From Pseudomonadota bacterium (GTDB lineage Bacteria > Pseudomonadota > Gammaproteobacteria > Steroidobacterales > Steroidobacteraceae), in contig JADIYJ010000002.1 in assembly GCA_016705325.1 (NCBI GenBank), forward strand, positions 1 to 15,939: a stretch of DNA of 15,939 nt. The letters run 5' to 3'. A program made the position numbers and the translations under genes. How positions within the stretch are numbered: position 1 is the stretch's first letter; every line of letters begins with the position of its first letter. Below the pieces are notes generated by a model. The model ran no database searches and was not told where the DNA came from. It saw only the letters and a list, made by a program, of their open reading frames with translations. Below are positions 7,009 through 14,840 of the stretch, piece after piece.

Positions 7009-8410
7009 GGTGCGTGAGATCGACCCGCTGCGCTGGCGTTGCCACCTCCGCCCGCGCTCCTCGCTCGCGCAGCGCATCACACAGCCCGGTCGCGCCCTCC
7101 GCTTCGCCGTGCACCAGGTACGTGTGTGGCTTGCCCCCGACCCCCGCGTGCCAGCGCAGCAGGTCTTCCTGATCGCCGTGGGCCGAGAACCCACCGAGCG
7201 TGTGGATACGCGCGTTCACCTTGAACCGCTCACCATGGATGCGCACGTGCTCGCGGCCATCGACGATCGCGCGTCCGAGCGTTCCCACCGCCTGGAAGCC
7301 CGTGAAAATCACGTCGCACTCCCGCTGCGTGATGTTGTGCTTGAGGTGATGCACGATGCGCCCGCCGCTGCACATCCCGCTCCCTGCGATGATGATCGCG
7401 CCACCCCGCAGCAGGTTGATCGCCATTGATTCTTCGGCAGAGCGACAGAGCTTGAGGTTCGGCAGCGCCGGCATGCGGCCGGCATTGCGGCGCGCGGCCC
7501 GCGCTTCCGCGTCGTGCAACTCGGGATGCTTCCAGTAGATCTCGGACGCCTCGATCGCCATCGGGCTGTCCAGGAACACATGCCAGTCACCGACGCGCCA
7601 CTGGTCGAAGTGACTGGCGAGCTCGTACAGGACTTCCTGGCTGCGCCCCACCGCGAACGCGGGGACGAGTACGTTGCCGCCGCCGGCCCGCGCTGCCCGC
7701 AGGATCTCGCCGAATTCACGCAGCGTATCGCTGCGCTCGCGATGCCGGCGATTGCCGTAGGTACTCTCCATGACCACGACGTCAGCCGCGCCGTTGCCTT
7801 CGGGGTCGCGCAGGATCGGCGAGTCGTACTGCCCGACGTCGCCGCTGAAGACGATGCGCGAGCGAGCGCCATCCTCCTCAAGCTGCAGCCAGACACTGGC
7901 GGAGCCGAGGATGTGGCCGGCGTCGCGGAAAGTCAGCGTCACGCCGGGCAGAACCTCGGTCGCGCGCCCGTACCCCACCGGTTTGAACTGCTGGATCGTC
8001 TCGTCCGCGTCCACTCGCGTGAACAACGGGTCGGGAAAGCCGCGCGCGTGTCGATTGCCGTGTTCGGCCTGTCTGCGGCGGTAGCGATCCGCCTCGCGCT
8101 CGGCCATGAAGGCGCTGTCCGCGAGCAGGATGCGCGCGAGCTCGCGGCAGGCCGGGGTCGCGTAGATCGGTCCGCGGAACCCGCGCTTGCGCAGCAGCGG
8201 CAGCCGCCCGCCGTGATCGATGTGCGCGTGGCTCAACACCACCGCGTCGATCGCCGCGGCATCGAACGGAAAGGGCTGGCGATTGCGGACGTCGGGACGC
8301 TCGCCGCCCTGGATCAGCCCGCAGTCGAGCAGCAACGTGCGGCCGCGAACGGTGAGGATGTGGCAGGAGCCGGTTACCTCACCGGCGGCGCCGTAGAACT
8401 GCAGCTGCAT
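6995..8410 (-). CDS. Beta-CASP metallo-beta-lactamase-fold RNA hydrolase
   Basis: 471 residues, the standard length for bacterial YSH1/CPSF-like proteins. The zinc-binding motif is LSHAHIDHGG (H61, H63, D65, H66). The other metallo-beta-lactamase motifs are GHILGS, FSGDVG and the C-terminal GGFSAHGD. Beta-CASP elements are VPAFAVGRSQEVLYEL, SGMCSGGRIVHHL and the HGE near the end. The family cuts or trims RNA, with two zinc ions, in the cytoplasm. The start at 8408-8410 begins with the conserved MQLQFYGAAGEVTGSCH; the longer open frame adds 51 unrelated residues. No good ribosome site is visible, and the stop codon of the HD-GYP gene is only 13 bp upstream, so translation is probably coupled. 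All catalytic residues are present. Confidence 0.93.
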   Translation of the reverse strand: MQLQFYGAAGEVTGSCHILTVRGRTLLLDCGLIQGGERPDVRNRQPFPFDAAAIDAVVLSHAHIDHGGRLPLLRKRGFRGPIYATPACRELARILLADSAFMAEREADRYRRRQAEHGNRHARGFPDPLFTRVDADETIQQFKPVGYGRATEVLPGVTLTFRDAGHILGSASVWLQLEEDGARSRIVFSGDVGQYDSPILRDPEGNGAADVVVMESTYGNRRHRERSDTLREFGEILRAARAGGGNVLVPAFAVGRSQEVLYELASHFDQWRVGDWHVFLDSPMAIEASEIYWKHPELHDAEARAARRNAGRMPALPNLKLCRSAEESMAINLLRGGAIIIAGSGMCSGGRIVHHLKHNITQRECDVIFTGFQAVGTLGRAIVDGREHVRIHGERFKVNARIHTLGGFSAHGDQEDLLRWHAGVGGKPHTYLVHGEAEGATGLCDALRERGARAEVATPAQRVDLTHLSGR

Positions 8411-8414
8411 CGCG

Positions 8415-8435
8415 CGAATCGCCTCAGGCGATTCG
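8415..8435 (-). other. Hairpin with the upstream gene's stop codon in its loop
   Basis: A perfect 9-bp stem (8415-8423 with 8427-8435) has a 3-base loop. The loop is exactly the TGA stop codon of the HD-GYP gene. It sits 5 bp before the ATG of the beta-CASP gene. There is no T tract, so it is not a terminator. A ribosome ending on the first gene would open the stem, which fits translational coupling. Confidence 0.5.
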
Positions 8436-11014
8436 CTGCCCGACGGCCGCTTCGCCTTCCTGATGAATCGGAACGGTTGTCGCCTGCCCGTCCCGCAGCA
8501 GCTTGACGCAGGCCTTGACCACCCTGGCATCGTACCGGCGACCAGCCTGCGACTGAAGCTCATCCAGGCACGCCGTCAAGGTCAAGGCCAGTCGGTGCGG
8601 TCGGGGCGAAAGCATCGCTTCGACGGCATCGGCAACAGCGACGATGCGGGCCTCGAGCAGGATCTCCTCGCCTTTCAGCCCGCGCGGGTAGCCCGACCCG
8701 TCGAGACGCTCGTGGTGCTGGCGCACGACTTCCGCGACCGGCCAGAGGAACTCGACGGCACGCAGGACTTCGAAGCCGCGCTCGGCGTGCGTCTTCACGA
8801 GTTCGAATTCCGAGGCGGACAGCACGCCGGGCCGCCACAACAGGTCGCGTGGAATCTGCAGCATGCCGACGTCGATCAGCTGACCCATCACGCGCAGGCC
8901 GCGCACGGTGTGACCCGGCATCCCGAGCGCAGTGCCGATGCCGGCCGCGTAGTCGCCGACCCGGCGCGCGCGCCCGGTCTTGCACGCGTCCTGTGTCTCG
9001 GCGAGCTGCGCCAGCGCCTCGATCGCGCCGAACATCACCCGCTCCATGTGATCCATCGCGGTGACGACCTCCGCGTCCGAGCGGCGACGGCGCAGCAGCC
9101 TGGTCGCTGCGTCCGCAATGTGCTCGACGTGCCGGCGGTCGTCGTCGTCGTACGGCTGGGCCGCGTCCGCGACCAGCAGCACGCCCGCGAGACGGCCGCC
9201 GTCGAGCATCGGCATCACCAGCTGACGCTGCAGCTGCGCCGGCAATCCCGCCGCCCGCAGCGCGGCAGTGCCTTCCGCCGCGTCACGAATTACCGGCCGC
9301 TGCGAGGCCGCGCATTCGCCCAATGCCGTTGCGGGCGGCGGTGGCCCGCGCCAGTGCGTCAGCGCCGTCAGCGGCTCAGTCGCTTCGGAGCCGCGGCGTG
9401 CGGCCAGCTCGAGCGATGTCGCGTCGCCGGCCGGCAGGAAGAAATAACCCTGCGCGCTGCGCGTCAGGTCCCGCGCCAGCAACAGCGTGCGGTCGAGAAT
9501 CTCGGCTTCCGTCAACTCGTGCGAACGCTGCACGAGTTCGAGCAGGCGGCGCACGCGCAGGTGATCCCGCTCATTGCGCGCCGCGGCACGCTTCGAGACT
9601 GCGACGTCCCGCGCGGTCATTACGCGGAAGCCGGTCTGCTCGTCGATTGCGGCGAGCGCGATTTCGACCTCGATCGCCTGTCCGTCCGGTCGTCGCCAAC
9701 GCACCTCCTGGCGCAGAGACCCGGTGACGGTGCGCCCGATGCTGCGCACGGTCGAATCGGCTGCGGGTTCAACCTCGAGCGACTGCAGCGTAACCGTGCC
9801 GAGACGTTCGCGGTCCGTGTTGAGCAGCACGAGCAGCGCACGGTTGCCGTAACGCAGGCGGCCCTCGCCGTCGACGACGCCGCATGGCTCAGGCGCCGCT
9901 TCCAGTGCGTCGGCGAGCGCGGCGAGTTCCTGCTCGCGTGCGAGCGTTGTCAGTTCGGAACTGACGTCCCGCGCGGTAAGCAACCAGCTCGCGCGGCCGG
10001 CATAGCTGGTGGCGACGCGCCGCAGTTCGAGTCTTGCCTCGCTGCCGTCCGGACGTTGCCAGTGCAGTATCGACTCGTGCGTCGAATCGTCACCGAACAC
10101 GGCGCCCGGCAGCAGCTCGCTCAGCGGCTTGCCACGCAGGGCCGCGGCTTCCTGCCCGACCAGTGCCGCGGCCGAATCGGTGGCCACGTGCACGAGCTTC
10201 GATTCGACGTCGACAATCCACGTTGGCGTGGGTTGCGCCGCGAAGGCACGATCGGCGTCGTTGACGGCCGACTGCAGGCGCGCACGCGCCGTCTGCAATT
10301 CGTTGACCCGCGCCTCGAGCAGCGCGACCTTGCCGACCTCGACGCGCGATTCTTCCGCGGCGCCGCGCGCCTGCGACTCGGCCTCGACAGCCTGGCGTTG
10401 CGCGGTCTCCAGCTCGCGGATCCGCAGTTGCAGCTCGCGGATGCGTACCGATTCCGCGGCGGCGAATTCGGCACGGGCGCGTGCCTCGTATTCGGCGCGT
10501 TCGCGGGCGACGCGTTCAGCCACGGTCAACTGCTTGTTCGCCGCTTCGGCGTCGCGAAGATGCTTTTCCAGGTCGCCGAGCCGTCTGCGGTCCTGTTCGC
10601 GACGGTCGAGCAGTTCCGGCACCAGCCTGGGCATGCGCATCGTGCCGGAGCCAGTCGGCGCCGCATCGAAGGTCGCGGCGAGTTCCTCCAGTGTCGAACC
10701 CCGCGGGAAGAATCTCTGCGCCCCGACCTCGGCGGCGAAGGCCTCGTATTTCGGGCCTTCAACCCGGAATGAATGCAGCAGCACGGGCAGGTGCACGAAC
10801 GCCGGGTCCTCACGGAGCCGGCGGCACAGCGCAAAGCCGTCAAGCCGCGGCAGCATGACGTCGCTCACGAGCGCGTCGGGATTCTGGTTACGGACGACGT
10901 CGAGCGCCTCGATGCCGGTCTTCGCCTTGAGCACGCGGTGGCCGTGCGACTGCATCACGCCTCGACGGCGGCGAGATCCTGGTCGCGTTCGTAGGCAAGC
11001 AGCACGGTCTTCAT
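8424..11014 (-). CDS. REC-coiled coil-PAS-PAS-GAF-HD-GYP regulator with degenerate HD site (one frameshift near the 5' end)
   Basis: About 863 residues if one frameshift is repaired. The receiver domain starts at the ATG at 11012-11014 (MKTVLLAYERDQDLAAVEA). The frame then breaks at about 10957-10961, where one base seems lost from gaggcg(g)tgatgcag, and continues with MQSHGHRVLKAKTG and the phosphoacceptor in SDVMLPRLDG. Next are a long coiled coil (about 140-270), PAS (about 285-390), a second PAS (about 400-515, MTARDVAVSKR end) and GAF (about 525-680). The C-terminal HD-GYP domain retains HHERLDGSGYPRGLKG. However, its HD motif reads LIDVGM instead of LHDIGK, and the usual GH before RRV is GR. 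Loss of two expected metal ligands suggests weak or no cyclic-di-GMP hydrolysis. It leads an operon with the beta-CASP hydrolase. Confidence 0.85.
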
Positions 11015-11179
11015 GGACGGGCTTCAACTCCATCACGCGGTGGCGGCACACCCCGGGCAACGGCCCGGCGCCGGTCGCACCTTCGCTGCCGGCAGTATGC
11101 TCCCCGCCCGTGCGGGGCACTAATGCGCGGCTTCGCCGTTGACATGCGTCACAAACGCCGCCCGGGACGGCTCCGGCGG

Positions 11180-11185
11180 TACACT
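11180..11185 (+). promoter_or_regulatory. Possible -10 element (TACACT) of the DUF4136 lipoprotein gene
   Basis: TACACT lies 34 bp before the start codon at 11219, in the spacing expected for a short leader. There is no convincing -35 at 17 bp; the nearest TTGACA, at 11139-11144, is too far away. Confidence 0.28.
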
Positions 11186-11218
11186 CGTCCGTACATGACG
11201 GGATTCCAGGAGAACTCG

Positions 11219-12004
11219 ATGATCCGGCGCATGGCGTTCGTAGGGGCAGGTGCCCTGGTCCTGCTGGCAGGCTGTGCCACGCATTGGGACGTCGACAGCT
11301 TCGAGGCTCCCGCGGGTAACGTGGCCGCCAGGCACACGTACTTCTGGCAGGGCGGTGATTTCGGCACGCCAGGCACCCACGACCCAGCGGTGGTCGCGTC
11401 GGCCTCCGCGCAGCTGCGGGGTGCCGTGACCGCAGAACTGAACCGCAAGGGTTTCAAGGAAGTCGACACGGCAGCGGCGGCCGACATGATCGTGAGCTTC
11501 CAGGTCGCTGGCTCGCAGAGGTTTGTGCTTTCGGACGAGCGGCGCATTGGTGCGCCTTCCGCCACCACGGTGCTCAGGCCAAGCGAGATTCAACCGCCGC
11601 CGGCGTCGACGGTGCCGCGCGAACGGCGGATTCGCGAGGGATCGGTCCTGGTGTTCATCGACGACCGCGCGTCGGGCCAGCTGATCTGGCGAGGCATGGT
11701 CACCGCGGAGACACGCAGCGGCTCGACCGAACAGGGCGTGCACCAGCTCACGCAGATGGCGCACGAGATCGCGAGGGAAGTGCCGGCCCGCACCGGGCGC
11801 GCAGAAATAGGCCGGCTCAGCGCCGCATCACGAGCACCGCACCGGCCAGCAGCAGCGCGGCGCCGAGCAGCCGCGTCGGCGTCACTGCAATCTGCGGGTA
11901 ACCCAGGATGCCGAACTGGTCGACCACCAGCGCGACCATCAGCTGCCCGGCAATCACCAGAGCCACCATGGTCATGCCGCCGAGGCGTGGACCGAGGATC
12001 GTGA
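11219..12004 (+). CDS. DUF4136-type outer-membrane lipoprotein (3' end uncertain)
   Basis: The start at 11219 has AGGAG six bases upstream. A lipoprotein signal peptide follows, with lipobox VLLAGC; the mature cysteine is residue 18. The body matches the DUF4136 pattern: an early YFWQGG strand, ADMIVSFQV, then SVLVFIDDRASGQLIWRGM and a final Ser/Thr-rich helix ending in AHEIAREVPAR. These small envelope lipoproteins have no known activity. The recognisable domain ends near 11790. The open frame continues to 12004 with Arg/Pro/Ala-rich sequence, antisense over the 3' end of the minus-strand transporter for 188 bp. A TAG at 11808-11810 in another frame would give a more normal tail, so an indel near 11790-11805 is likely. 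The gene is divergent from the HD-GYP operon. Confidence 0.75.
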   Translation: MIRRMAFVGAGALVLLAGCATHWDVDSFEAPAGNVAARHTYFWQGGDFGTPGTHDPAVVASASAQLRGAVTAELNRKGFKEVDTAAAADMIVSFQVAGSQRFVLSDERRIGAPSATTVLRPSEIQPPPASTVPRERRIREGSVLVFIDDRASGQLIWRGMVTAETRSGSTEQGVHQLTQMAHEIAREVPARTGRAEIGRLSAASRAPHRPAAARRRAAASASLQSAGNPGCRTGRPPARPSAARQSPEPPWSCRRGVDRGS

Positions 12005-12263
12005 CCGAGGCGACGTAGACGGCACCGAGCAGGCCCCCCATCCACGCCCACGCCGGGACCTGCCCGAAGCTGCCGGTCGTCGCACGTGAACCTGCGATGG
12101 CCGCGAACCCGACCAGTGCGAGCAGGCCAATCGCGAAATTTACGGCCGATGCCCAGAGTGGCGAACCGATCACGCGGGCCAGCGTCGCGTTCATGCCGAC
12201 CTGCACCGTCAGCGCCCCGCCGACGAGCATCGCCAGCAGGTGCGGCCAGTAGTTCGCCATCAT
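11817..12263 (-). CDS. YdcZ/DUF606-type DMT-family transporter
   Basis: 148 residues with about five hydrophobic helices, the usual size and shape for the DUF606 (YdcZ) branch of small drug/metabolite transporters. Typical segments are LLAMLVGGALTVQVGMNA, GGLLGAVYVASVTILGPRLG and GQLMVALVVDQFGILG, ending in LLGAALLLAGAVLVMRR. Many members work as a pair, or as a dimer, in the inner membrane; the substrate is not known. The start codon overlaps the stop of the upstream lipoprotein gene in an ATGA arrangement (12260-12263). A GAGGAG lies nine bases upstream, so the two are translationally coupled. The longer open frame to 12755 is a shadow of the upstream gene. Confidence 0.88.
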   Translation of the reverse strand: MMANYWPHLLAMLVGGALTVQVGMNATLARVIGSPLWASAVNFAIGLLALVGFAAIAGSRATTGSFGQVPAWAWMGGLLGAVYVASVTILGPRLGGMTMVALVIAGQLMVALVVDQFGILGYPQIAVTPTRLLGAALLLAGAVLVMRR

Positions 12264-13441
12264 CGTTCGAAACTCCTCGAGCGCGGAATCAGGCCGCGCC
12301 TTGCAGCGAAGCATCGCGCCGCGGCCAACCCTGCCACGAGTGCGCCGATGCCGAGCAGCAACGCTGCAAATTTCACCCAGCCACCGATGACGGGCACCAG
12401 GCCGACGAGCCACAACCCGAGCACCGCAAGCAGCAGCGCAAACAGCTTCCAGCCCGTCGTCACGACGGTGCCGCTGCGCATGAAGCCAAGCAGCCTCTGG
12501 CCGACGAACATCGCGGCGGTGACCCAGCCGAGGAACAGCAGCAGCAGGTACAGCATGAGGACGATCAACGCCAGCGGGATGCCGATGATCGTGACCAGCA
12601 GCAGGACAACCAGCACCGGCAGGCACACGAGGATCACGAAACCGAGCCCGAGACTGCGCAGTGGTTCCTGTCCAATCCACTGCGCCGCGCGAGCGGAGTA
12701 CGCCGGGAAGGCGAGCATGAACAGCGTGCCGGTAACGAACACGCCCAGCATCCACAGCAACGATCCGACCCCGTGCGCGACGGTGCGAACGTCCCGCGCG
12801 GTCTCGTGCCCATCGATAAAGTGGCCAACGTCCGTCTCGTGGAACTCGATGCCACCCGCGATCCGCGCGCCTTCGGGCAGCGCAGGTTCACGCGCGCTGT
12901 GAACGACGAGCCTGCCGTCGATACGCGTGTTGGGACCGATTTCGACCTCTTCGGCGCGGACTTCGGCATCTCCCTGCACGACGCCGTCGATGTGCACGCT
13001 GGCGCCCGATGCCTGCAGGTACTCCTGCGCGTTGCCCTCGAACCGGATGCGGCCGCCGGTCAGTGACAAGCCGCCGGCGATCGTCGTGGCCGGGCCGAGC
13101 GCGACATCGCCGCCAGCCACCCGCGCGTTCCCGGCGACTATTGCATCCACCTGCACCTCGCCACCCGCGACGTACAGATCGTCGCCGACGCTGCCGCCGA
13201 TCGAGACGTCGCCGCCCGCGGCGATCAGGTCGCCTTTCACTTCGCCCGCCGTGGTGACGTGCCCGCCCGCCAGCATCGCGTCGCCCGCGACCGGGTCGGT
13301 GAGATTGAGCGAGCCGCCCGCGCCGAAGTAGTCCGAGCCGAACTGCTTCGAAACGGAGTCTTCGCCCTGGCGCTCGATGCTGCAGCCTGCGATGAACAGG
13401 ACCAGGGCGAACACGCCCAGAGTCCGTGCGACCGGTGTCAT
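12260..13441 (-). CDS. Bactofilin-like beta-helix lipoprotein with polytopic membrane domain
   Basis: 393 residues. A lipoprotein signal (LVLFIAGCS, mature cysteine C20) is preceded by a good GAGGAG ribosome site. Residues about 45-205 form a Gly/Val-rich repetitive region of the bactofilin/polymer-forming type. It has repeated AGGxV and VxGD units such as GDLIAAGGDVSIGG and DDLYVAGGEVQV, which predict a right-handed beta-helix. From about 230 to 375 there are four to five long hydrophobic helices, including VILVCLPVLVVLLLVTII. The tail is basic. A cell-surface or periplasmic scaffold tied to the membrane is a reasonable guess. The lipobox and the downstream membrane helices together imply that both ends are membrane-associated. 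It heads an operon with the DUF606 transporter. A terminator and a folded leader lie upstream. Confidence 0.85.
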   Translation of the reverse strand: MTPVARTLGVFALVLFIAGCSIERQGEDSVSKQFGSDYFGAGGSLNLTDPVAGDAMLAGGHVTTAGEVKGDLIAAGGDVSIGGSVGDDLYVAGGEVQVDAIVAGNARVAGGDVALGPATTIAGGLSLTGGRIRFEGNAQEYLQASGASVHIDGVVQGDAEVRAEEVEIGPNTRIDGRLVVHSAREPALPEGARIAGGIEFHETDVGHFIDGHETARDVRTVAHGVGSLLWMLGVFVTGTLFMLAFPAYSARAAQWIGQEPLRSLGLGFVILVCLPVLVVLLLVTIIGIPLALIVLMLYLLLLFLGWVTAAMFVGQRLLGFMRSGTVVTTGWKLFALLLAVLGLWLVGLVPVIGGWVKFAALLLGIGALVAGLAAARCFAARRGLIPRSRSFER

Positions 13442-13603
13442 AGCGGTACTCCTCGACCCCCGACGCCCTGCCGGACAGGGACGCGCGGGATTTTGCAGGC
13501 CATCACCGAGCAGTCTAGGGCAAGCCCGCAGACACGAATATGTCCTGGGACTCCGCTCGTCCCACCGTACCCACGCTTCAACTCACGTGCCGGACGCACA
13601 AGA

Positions 13604-13637
13604 AAAAGCCGCGACTCGCTGAGCGAATCGCGGCTTT
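13604..13637 (-). terminator. Rho-independent terminator (minus strand)
   Basis: A 14-bp stem, 13605-13618 with 13624-13637 (one mismatch), has a 5-base loop. On the minus strand it is followed by TTTTTCTT, a proper U tract; on the plus strand the tract is only TTT. It lies 163 bp before the bactofilin-like gene on the same strand. It can therefore end transcripts from the methyltransferase or act as an attenuator. Confidence 0.75.
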
Positions 13638-13656
13638 GCCGACGCATGGCCTTGCT

Positions 13657-13763
13657 TGACAGCCCGCAGATGTCCCCCGGTCGGACGTGCCATGTCGTCT
13701 GTCGCCCGGTCTCCCCCAGCTTGCGACTGCCTGGCGTTTTACGTGGTTTGCAGGGTGGTGTCA
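13657..13763 (-). ncRNA. Candidate structured RNA / leader ahead of the terminator
   Basis: On the minus strand, TGACA-CCA-CCC-T-GCA (13763-13749) pairs with TGC-GGG-C-TGTCA (13668-13657), giving 11 pairs that close a 107-nt domain. Inside are CCAG/CTGG around GCAGTCGCAAG, and GACG/CGTC. The terminator starts about 20 nt downstream, and the bactofilin-like operon follows. The spacing of GCAAACC and GTCGCAAGC recalls the cyclic-di-GMP-I (GEMM) riboswitch, but the invariant bases do not match, so no class is assigned. It could also be a stand-alone small RNA or a 3' UTR. No promoter was identified. Confidence 0.33.
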
Positions 13764-13837
13764 CCTTGCGGCGCAAAAGCGACGGTACCCCAATCAACGG
13801 CCGAGTTAATGTGTCTTTTTTCTGCAACAGCAGGCGC

Positions 13838-14456
13838 TCAGGACTTCAACGCGGACCCTTCCGTCATGTAGCCGACGAATCTGGGCACGCGCCGCAGGTA
13901 ATAGTGTTCGGCATCCCGCAGATGCAGGCCTGATCCTGCGACCAGCGGCACCGTCTCCCCGGATGAGATGACAACCGCCGCCGAGGCGGTTCTGGATCGG
14001 GTTGAGTCGATGCTGCCAACGGGCCACCCGCGCATCGGGCGACAGGCCGTGCTCAAGGAACAGGAACTGTCCGCCGGGTTTGAGCACGCGATGAATTTCG
14101 CCGAGCGCATGCACCACGTCGGGAATCGAGCAGAGCGTCAACGTGCAGACAACGCTATCGAAGCTGTCCCCCGCGAACGGCAGGTGCTCCGCATTCAGGT
14201 GATGGAAGTCCACGGCAACGCGGGACGTGGCGATCCGCGGCAACGAGAAGCGGTCGAGGTCGGTGTCCGGGTCGATGGCTTCGATGCGGCTCACGCCCGG
14301 CGGATAGTGCGGCAGGTTACGGCCTGTGCCGAAGCCGATCTCGAGGATGCGACCCGACGCCCGTGCCAGCGTGCGACGCCGCGGCTTGTCGAAGACCCTG
14401 CTTCCCATGGCCAGGTCGAGCAGGTACGGGAAGACGCAGTGATGGTAGAGACACAT
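13838..14456 (-). CDS. Class I SAM-dependent methyltransferase (frameshift near the 3' end)
   Basis: About 206 residues when one frameshift is repaired. SAM motif I is ILEIGFGTGRN (about residues 37-47), followed by an acidic residue in IEAIDPD, then FDSVVCTLTLCSIPD and the UbiE-like EIHRVLKPGGQFLFLEHG. The C-terminal half continues in a second frame as VPLVAGSGLHLRDAEHYYLR and VPRFVGYMTEG, ending at a TGA at 13838. The break is an extra G in a four-G run (13957-13960). Without repair the frame ends at 13806 with unrelated residues. The family methylates small molecules, lipids or quinones; no substrate can be given. The N-terminus, YHHCVFPYLLDLAM, is family-like. Directly upstream the sequence turns into an anomalous G/C block. 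Confidence 0.8.
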
Positions 14457-14539
14457 GCTTGCGAGACGCCGACCACGCGGACGGCCGGCGCCGCGCGGGC
14501 GGTTCGCCGGCCCCCGCGGGCGCGGGGGGGGCCGCGCCT

Positions 14540-14616
14540 CGCCCGGGGGGGGGCCCCGGGGCCCGGGCGGGCCCCCGGCCGCCCGGCCGCCCGGGGGGGG
14601 GGCGCCCGGGGGCCCC
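14540..14616. repeat. 77-bp block of only G and C
   Basis: The block contains long homopolymers (G9 at 14545-14553, G10 at 14593-14602) and repeated cccggg/ggcccc units that can pair with each other. Such sequence is unusual even for a GC-rich genome and is a common place for base-calling or assembly errors. Confidence 0.7.
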
Positions 14617-14682
14617 TATGCATCGAATTCATGCGATCACCGGCTCGTTCATTGCCATTCAAGTTGTAAACTGAACTATATT

Positions 14683-14707
14683 AATTCAATACGTTGCAAT
14701 TCAATAC
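14683..14707 (+). repeat. Direct repeat AATTCAATAC x2
   Basis: The 10-mer occurs at 14683-14692 and 14698-14707, a 15-bp period, inside the AT-rich stretch. It may be a regulator site or a chance repeat in AT-rich DNA. Confidence 0.4.
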
Positions 14708-14840
14708 TGCAATTTGATCATTAATTTTTTACAATGAAGGAGGTTTTCCGCACTCGGTACCTGCGTGCCATTGGCTCGCCGCTGGGGTAGATTGCGCGCC
14801 CTTACGTGCCCCCCGCCAGGGCAGGATCCAGAGAGCAATC

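Larger units (their letters stand above)
14457..14840. other. Anomalous intergenic region: pure-G/C block then AT-rich stretch
   Basis: No gene is visible. The left part (to about 14616) becomes extremely G/C-rich, with runs of nine and ten G; 14540-14616 contains no A or T at all. The composition then flips: about 14655-14735 is roughly three-quarters A+T. A lone AAGGAGG at 14737-14743 has no start codon at a useful distance. A TAGATT at about 14789 could be the -10 of the YebC gene, but no -35 supports it. Confidence 0.6.

Noticed and set aside
5605..7194. 529-codon minus-strand frame opposite the receiver-TM gene
   Set aside because: Arg/Gly-rich shadow frame without motifs; the plus strand carries the receiver and the membrane helix.
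8463..10772. Very long plus-strand open frame opposite the HD-GYP gene
   Set aside because: It is antisense to a gene with clear domains, has an Arg/Gln/Ala-biased composition and shows no recognisable motif; this is typical of GC-rich shadow frames.
11102..11117. Hairpin CCCCGC/GCGGGG between the HD-GYP and lipoprotein genes
   Set aside because: It has no T tract and lies between divergent starts, so a terminator is not expected; short GC hairpins are common at this composition.
11817..12755. Long N-terminal extension of the DUF606 transporter
   Set aside because: The extension is an out-of-frame reading of the bactofilin-like gene. The ATG at 12261-12263 has a ribosome site and a family-like N-terminus.
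13657..13763. Firm assignment as a cyclic-di-GMP-I riboswitch
   Set aside because: The spacing of two short motifs is similar, but the ACGCAAAGC consensus is GTCGCAAGC here and the tetraloop and receptor are not evident.
13438..13827. 129-codon minus-strand frame through the leader and terminator
   Set aside because: It runs through a terminator stem and structured sequence, has no family resemblance, and probably reads a non-coding region.
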